DNA of 64,000 nt. Origin: CAYLNM01 sp964385045. Lineage in GTDB: Bacteria > Planctomycetota > Phycisphaerae > Phycisphaerales > SM1A02. Location: positions 1 to 64,000 of the forward strand of contig CAYLNM010000003.1 of NCBI GenBank assembly GCA_964385045.1, given 5' to 3'. The notes under the pieces were generated by a model. It saw only the letters and a list, made by a program, of their open reading frames with translations, was not told the origin of the DNA and made no database searches. The translations under genes and the position numbers were made by a program. Shown in pieces: positions 59,391 through 64,000 of this stretch (positions are counted from its first letter, which is position 1; each line of letters begins with the position of its first letter).

Positions 59391-60637
59391 CGTTCCAGCA
59401 CCCAGCGCAGCGACTGATAGCGGCGGATCAGCCGCTCGCGGACCGGGTCGCCGCCCGGCGTGGACTCGGCCATGCCCACCAGCAGCCGCACCAGGCCGTG
59501 GAAGTCCCGCACCGCGATGAGCTCGCGGGCGATCGTCGCCCGCTCCGGCGCTTCCCGCTCCACGCGGTCGAGCTCGCTCATGTTGTGATAGTTGCCCAGC
59601 GGCAGGCACAGGCACGTGGCCCGGTAGCCGCTGCGCACGAACATCGTCGCCTCGCAGGCCCCGCCCGCCATCAGCCGGCGCTGCCAGCGGAAGTCCTCGT
59701 GCTCGCCCGCGATCGACGCCGCCACCTCGCCGGCGAGGGCGGTGAGCCCCGGGTCGAAGGTGCTCACCCGGTCGCCCACGCGGACGATCGGGCCGCCCCC
59801 GATCGGCGAGTCGGCGAAGCTGCGGGAGGTCTCGAGGGTCACGAGGTCGACGCCCTCGGGCAGGGACCGGCTCTCGCACGCGGCCACCGTTCCCACGAAG
59901 CCGATCTCCTCGGCCCGCGTGAGGAACAGCCGCACGTCGCGGCTCGTGCCGCGCTGACGGCAGGCGTCCACCGCCGCGAGGGCGGCGGCGAGCCCCGCGA
60001 GGTCGTCCACCGCCGGGGCGTGCAGCACGCCGTCCTCGATCGACGGGGCCTCGAGCTCCCACACCCCGATCGACCCCGGCGGCACCTCCGCACTCGCGTC
60101 GTCGAGCTCGGCCCGGCACCGCCGCAGCGGCTCGAGCCGCTCGCTGGCGGTGACCACCGCGCCGTGCCGGCGGCCGTCGCCCGTGAGCAGCACGATGCGG
60201 GCCCCGACGAAGTACGGGTCGCGCACGCCGCCGCGGAACGTCAGGTCGAGCGAGCCGTCCTCGGCCACGTCCTCCACCACGAAGGCGGGATGGTCGAGGT
60301 GGGCCTGCAGCACGAGGGGCGGGCCATCCTCGCCGCCGGCGCCGGTGATCGAGAGGTTGCCGTGCGCGTCGCGCTCCAGCGTCAGGTCGCGCTCGCGGGT
60401 CCACGCCTCGATCCACGCCACCACGTGCTCCTCGCGCCCGGCCGCGGTGGGCAGGCCGGTGAGCTCGAGCAGCCACCGCTCGTGCTCGGCCACGCGCTCG
60501 GGGTCGGCGAGCCAGCTCGGCGGGGCGTCGGGGTCGACCGGACTCGTGTCCGCGGGACCGGCGGCGGGCGCGGTGGTCGGAGCTGCGCCGGGCACGGCGC
60601 GGGGATCGGCGGGAGGCACGGCGGAGGCGTCGCTCAT
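59387..60637 (-). CDS. M42/M20-type metallopeptidase
   Basis: The protein is 416 residues, with a 45-residue Pro/Ala-rich start. The co-catalytic metallopeptidase pattern is LVLQAHLDHPAFVV (first metal His and Asp), HAPAVDDLAGLAAALAAV (bridging Asp), LTRAEEIGFVGTVAA (catalytic Glu pair), VTLETSRSFADSP, and a late metal His in LGNYHNMSELD. This fits the M42 glutamyl-aminopeptidase/M20 clan, probably cytosolic, releasing N-terminal residues from peptides. The length is slightly above the M42 norm (about 350) owing to the N-terminal extension. TACGCT lies six bases before ATG 60637. Confidence 0.85.
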   Translation of the reverse strand: MSDASAVPPADPRAVPGAAPTTAPAAGPADTSPVDPDAPPSWLADPERVAEHERWLLELTGLPTAAGREEHVVAWIEAWTRERDLTLERDAHGNLSITGAGGEDGPPLVLQAHLDHPAFVVEDVAEDGSLDLTFRGGVRDPYFVGARIVLLTGDGRRHGAVVTASERLEPLRRCRAELDDASAEVPPGSIGVWELEAPSIEDGVLHAPAVDDLAGLAAALAAVDACRQRGTSRDVRLFLTRAEEIGFVGTVAACESRSLPEGVDLVTLETSRSFADSPIGGGPIVRVGDRVSTFDPGLTALAGEVAASIAGEHEDFRWQRRLMAGGACEATMFVRSGYRATCLCLPLGNYHNMSELDRVEREAPERATIARELIAVRDFHGLVRLLVGMAESTPGGDPVRERLIRRYQSLRWVLER

Positions 60638-60643
60638 GCGCCA

Positions 60644-60649
60644 AGCGTA
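60644..60649 (-). promoter_or_regulatory. -10-like TACGCT six bases before the peptidase start
   Basis: TACGCT lies in the 34-bp gap after the secretin gene and ends six bases before ATG 60637; no ribosome site is visible. Confidence 0.4.
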
Positions 60650-60671
60650 CCCGCCGCCGGGCGGGCCGGGA

Positions 60672-63600
60672 TCAGCCGGACCCCGGCCGCAGGCCCCGGG
60701 GCCGGGCCGGCTCGGCGAGCTCCGCGTCGAGGGCCCGCATCGCCTCCCGCATCGCCTCGAGCACCGTGCCCTCGGTGTGGGCGGTGTGGGCGAAGGCGCG
60801 GGCGACCTCGCGGTCGAGGACGTGCACCGCGGCATCGTCGAAGTCGGGCACGAGCAGCACGCGGCCGACGTTGACGCTCGAGAGGGTCATCGCGTCCCAG
60901 CCGCCGTTGAGCTCCACGGTGCGCCGCAGCGCCAGGGCCCGGCGGAGCCGGACGACGTCCTCCTCGGACGCGAGCACGACCGACGCCCGCTGCATGCCGT
61001 CGGGCCGCGGGCGATTCAGCTCCCAGGACAGACGGCGCCACGCCTCGCGGTCGGGGCAGGCGACGACGCTGATCTGGGGGACCGGCCGGGTCTCGACGTC
61101 GTCCTCCATCTCCGGGTCCCACGTCCACTGGATGACGAGGGCCCGCCCCGGGTACTTGCGGAAGAAGCTCTCGTAGCCCACCGAGCCCGACAGCCGGGCC
61201 ATGACGTCGCTCAGGAACCGCACGTCGTAGCCGCTCGCCCGGCGCCCCTCGAGCAGCACCGTGCGGTCGACCCGCACCGCCGCGTCCACGCCGAGGCGGG
61301 CGATCATGGAGTGGATCATCCGCGTCACGAGGACCCGCTCGCCGGGCATCCGATCGCCGTCGAAGCTGCGGAACGGCTCGCGCTCGGCGAGGGTGAAGTT
61401 GCGGCGGATCGCGGTCCGGGCCCGCTCGCGGTAGGCCTGGAGGTGCTCGCTGTCCTGCAGGAAGTGCACGTCGAGCACGTCATCCGGCCGGATGCGGTAG
61501 CTGTCGCGGAAGAGCGTCTGGCCGACGGTGTCGAAGAGGTCGTCGGCCTTCGGCAGCGTGCGGGCGAGCTCGCTGTCGTCGGGCAGGATGAACGGCGTGA
61601 GGACGATGATCACCTCGCGCTTCTCGCGCTCGGCCCGCTCGGCCCGGAAGAGGTTGCCGACCAGCGGCAGGTCGCCCAGCAGCGGCACCTTGTCGACGGT
61701 GGTCGAGTCCTCGCGGCTCACCAGGCCGCCGATGATGAACGGCGTGTTGTTGCGGATGCGGGCGTAGGTCTGCACGCGGCGGGTGGAGACCGTGGGGGCG
61801 GAGGCGAGCTCGTCGCCCTCGTTGGAGCGGATCACGAGGTCGGCGTTCGGCACCACCGCCGAGACGATGGTGTCGATCAGCATCGACACCTCGTCGTTGG
61901 CCTCGTTCACCCGCGGGCGGATGTTGAGCAGGATGCCGGTGGGCAGGTACTTGAACGAGAACGAGATGCGGTTGGTGTTGCCGGCGGTGCCCTCGGTGGA
62001 CGTCGCGATCGGGATGTCCTCACCGACGCGGATCGTGCTCTGGCGGTTGTCGAGGGTCAGCACGCTCGGACGGCTCAGCACCTCCGCCTTCTTGTCCTCG
62101 ATGAGCGAGCGGATGCGGAGCGACCACTTCCACTCGAAGTCGCGCGTGAAGACCCGCCAGAAGTCCAGGTCGTCCTGCTGCAGGTCGAGGGTGTCGGTCT
62201 GGCCGTCGGCGCGCGGCGAGCCGAATCGCCAGTTGACCGGCCCCTCGTTGAGCTGCCATTCGATGCCGAGGTCCTTGAGGCCCTCGTCGGAGATCTCGAG
62301 CACCAGGCCCTCGACGAAGATCTGCTTCGCCGGCCGGTCGATGTAGTCGTCGATCAGGGCGCGAACGCGGCTGAACTGACCGGGATGCGCCGGATGCCAG
62401 AGCACCATGAGCTGCGTGGTGGGCGAGGCGATCGTGTCGTCGTTGAGCTGCCCGGCCACCGACGGCGTGAGCGAGACGCCGAACTCGCCGCGGCCGACCT
62501 GCAGGTCGGCACCGACGAGCCCGCGCGACTCGGGGCTCGGGTCGGGCATCTTCAGGACGATGGGCAGACGCTCGAAGGTGACCTGCTCGGGCATCTCCTC
62601 CGGGGCGTCCACGGTGAGGATGCCCATGCCCGCGAGCGTGGACAGCGCCGAGTCGGCGTCGACGTAGCTGAGCTTGACCAGCGTCTTCTCGAGGTCGAGG
62701 ACGCCGAGGTCGTCGCGGATCACCTGCATCGCGGCGATCGCTCCGTCGACCACCGGCCGGAGCAGCGAGAGGTCGTCGTTCGACTCGAGTCCGCCGTCGC
62801 GGCCGATCGAGACGCCGAGGATCCACAGCTGCGGCGGCTGAGACGCGAAGGTGCGGCGGCCGACGCGAAGCACCTTGATCCGCTCGGCCGCGGGACGCAC
62901 GAGGGTGACGACGGACTGGACCCCGCGCGGGACCGACGGCAGCCGGGCGGCGAGCGTGCGGTCGCCGGTCGCCTCGACGTAGCCGCGGACCGACTGCACC
63001 TCGAGGACGAGGCGGTCGAGCATGTCGGTGAGCTCGACGTCGCTCAGGCGCGGCAGCTCGATCAGCTCCACCGAGCCCAGCGGCGGCTCCGGCGGGGCGG
63101 GCAGCCGCGGCGGGGTGGCGGCGGCCGAGGACCAGCGATCGCCCGGGTCGGGCCGGGCCCCCGCGGCGGCGGCATCGTCGCCGGCGGTCTCCTCGTCGTC
63201 CGGATCCTCGGCCTCCACGGTGCGATCAGCGTCCGCGCCGCCCGAGCCCGGCGGGTCCGCCCCGGCGGCCGCGTCGGCGGGATCGGCGGGATCGGCGGCG
63301 GCCACGAGCTCCTCCACGCCCCGCCTGCGCTCCATGGCACCTGACGCATCCGATGCGCCATCCGTGACGGCGTCCGCGGCCCCCCGCGGCAGGTCGGCCC
63401 GGCCGGCCGGGAAGGCCTCGGGCAGCACCGGCTCGGGGCGGCGGACGACCCGACCGTCGGGCCCGGTGCCCATGTAGTCGAGCTCGTCGAGGGCTGCCGC
63501 CACGTCCCGCAGCCGGACGGGGTCGTCGGAGTCGAGGAAGACGCCCCCGCTGGTGCGGGGCTGGGCGAGCTCGAGGCTCGCCTGCCGGTCGACGCTCCGC

Positions 63601-63707
63601 TCGCAGCCGCCGAGCGCGGCGGCGAGGCCGGCGGCGGCCAGCGCGACCGCGGCGGCGACGCGCGGGCGACGACCTCCGACGGTGACGAGCGGCGCTGGCC
63701 TGTCCAT
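60672..63707 (-). CDS. gspD: GspD-type secretin with long C-terminal extension
   Basis: The protein is 1011 residues from ATG 63707, with AGGAG eight bases upstream. The lipoprotein signal ends LGGC (C35), so the protein is anchored in the outer membrane. A low-complexity Asp/Ala/Pro region (about 90-190) precedes secretin N-domains. The secretin core (about 470-710) has IFVEGLVLEISDEGLKDLGI, LSRPSVLTLDNRQSTIRVGE, PTGILLNIRPRVNEANDEVS, ARIRNNTPFIIGGLVSRED and VPLLGDLPLVGNLFRAERAE then VIIVLTPFIL. Residues 710-1011 form an extra region not found in typical GspD. It should form the outer-membrane channel of a type II secretion system or type IV pilus-like machine. No other secretion genes are in the window. 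Confidence 0.9.
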   Translation of the reverse strand: MDRPAPLVTVGGRRPRVAAAVALAAAGLAAALGGCERSVDRQASLELAQPRTSGGVFLDSDDPVRLRDVAAALDELDYMGTGPDGRVVRRPEPVLPEAFPAGRADLPRGAADAVTDGASDASGAMERRRGVEELVAAADPADPADAAAGADPPGSGGADADRTVEAEDPDDEETAGDDAAAAGARPDPGDRWSSAAATPPRLPAPPEPPLGSVELIELPRLSDVELTDMLDRLVLEVQSVRGYVEATGDRTLAARLPSVPRGVQSVVTLVRPAAERIKVLRVGRRTFASQPPQLWILGVSIGRDGGLESNDDLSLLRPVVDGAIAAMQVIRDDLGVLDLEKTLVKLSYVDADSALSTLAGMGILTVDAPEEMPEQVTFERLPIVLKMPDPSPESRGLVGADLQVGRGEFGVSLTPSVAGQLNDDTIASPTTQLMVLWHPAHPGQFSRVRALIDDYIDRPAKQIFVEGLVLEISDEGLKDLGIEWQLNEGPVNWRFGSPRADGQTDTLDLQQDDLDFWRVFTRDFEWKWSLRIRSLIEDKKAEVLSRPSVLTLDNRQSTIRVGEDIPIATSTEGTAGNTNRISFSFKYLPTGILLNIRPRVNEANDEVSMLIDTIVSAVVPNADLVIRSNEGDELASAPTVSTRRVQTYARIRNNTPFIIGGLVSREDSTTVDKVPLLGDLPLVGNLFRAERAEREKREVIIVLTPFILPDDSELARTLPKADDLFDTVGQTLFRDSYRIRPDDVLDVHFLQDSEHLQAYRERARTAIRRNFTLAEREPFRSFDGDRMPGERVLVTRMIHSMIARLGVDAAVRVDRTVLLEGRRASGYDVRFLSDVMARLSGSVGYESFFRKYPGRALVIQWTWDPEMEDDVETRPVPQISVVACPDREAWRRLSWELNRPRPDGMQRASVVLASEEDVVRLRRALALRRTVELNGGWDAMTLSSVNVGRVLLVPDFDDAAVHVLDREVARAFAHTAHTEGTVLEAMREAMRALDAELAEPARPRGLRPGSG

Positions 63708-64000
63708 GGCCGGGTCTCCTCGCATCATGCTCGGCCCGCCGCCTCCGTGCGGGGCCGCCCTCCGGTCGAGTCCGGAAGTCGAGGCATTGTGCCGACTTCG
63801 GCGCGTTCCTGTCGAGCCGGGGGAGCCGCGGCGACCGGATCGCTGCGCGTGCCCCGTCGCCCGGGACGCACCCACCGCGCGGGCATGTGCCTCACCGTCA
63901 TCGGCCGGGGGCCCTCCGGGAGCCCAGCCGCGTCCGGGAACCACGGCGGCGGGACCCGGGTTCGGCGCGAATCGGACTCGTCAGGCGGCGGCGAACCGGA
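63708..64000. other. Upstream region of the secretin gene, to window edge
   Basis: No start codon with a ribosome site other than that of the secretin was recognised. Two tandem ATGs at 63721-63726 are in frame upstream of the chosen start but sit over its ribosome site. No promoter was identified. Confidence 0.35.

Overview
The window reads as a chromosomal segment of a very GC-rich (about 75 %) planctomycete, most likely of the Phycisphaerae type. This is inferred from the base composition and from several exported proteins ending in the 'D-x-NGDG-x-VDF-x-DLLAVLAAWGPC' dockerin-like repeat. Membrane proteins with CPECG zinc ribbons and an exosortase/EpsI pair fit the same picture. No phage integrase, IS element, rRNA or CRISPR array was seen. 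One tRNA gene (Lys, CTT) is present.

Layout. 0-2.2 kb: a membrane protein cut by the window edge and an exported ankyrin protein. 2.7-13.2 kb (+): an exopolysaccharide locus with a FemAB/GNAT-like protein, a coupled Alg14/Alg13-type glycosyltransferase pair, a glycosyltransferase fused to a degenerate nucleotidyltransferase with a beta-helix tail, a Wzz/BY-kinase-like co-polymerase, and a phosphoglycosyl transferase. Next is tRNA-Lys with its own promoter and terminator. 13.6-21.2 kb: a group of exported FG-GAP/dockerin-like proteins, one broken by at least four frameshifts and one truncated, mixed with a zinc-ribbon membrane protein and a DUF4112 protein. 21.7-26.7 kb: membrane proteins and an exosortase-EpsI pair. 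26.9 kb: KDPG aldolase. 27.9-31.4 kb: a tightly overlapped metal (Zn/Mn-type) ABC importer operon with a DUF429 gene at its end, driven by a promoter that overlaps a Fur-family-like dyad. 31.5-35.4 kb: a giant exported beta-propeller protein with PDZ and EF-hand inserts.

35.7-45.6 kb (+ strand, except one gene at 38.3-39.0 kb): tryptophan degradation by the kynurenine route, with ACMSD, kynureninase, kynurenine 3-monooxygenase, tryptophan 2,3-dioxygenase and kynurenine formamidase. The run is interrupted at 40.6-43.1 kb by two compositionally different genes, one a DUF4041/GIY-YIG-type protein. The downstream steps (2-aminomuconate semialdehyde dehydrogenase and a RidA-type aminomuconate deaminase) lie on the minus strand at 56-58 kb. 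3-hydroxyanthranilate 3,4-dioxygenase is the one core step not found.

45.8-64 kb (-): a DUF11-type surface protein; a YdeP/FdhF-like molybdopterin oxidoreductase with a small companion protein and FdhD; a yellow/MRJP-like lipoprotein; a D-amino-acid-oxidase-like flavoprotein; the aminomuconate genes with an atypical SDR; an HD phosphohydrolase coupled to an M42-type peptidase; and a GspD-type secretin with a long C-terminal extension.

Gene organisation. Many neighbours overlap by ATGA, GTGA or TGATG, which indicates translational coupling. Several uncoupled genes have a TAnnnT box only 6-10 nt before the start codon, which suggests leaderless mRNAs. Strong perfect hairpins without T-tracts follow several transcription units. 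All functions are assigned from sequence motifs and memory of families; no database search was run.
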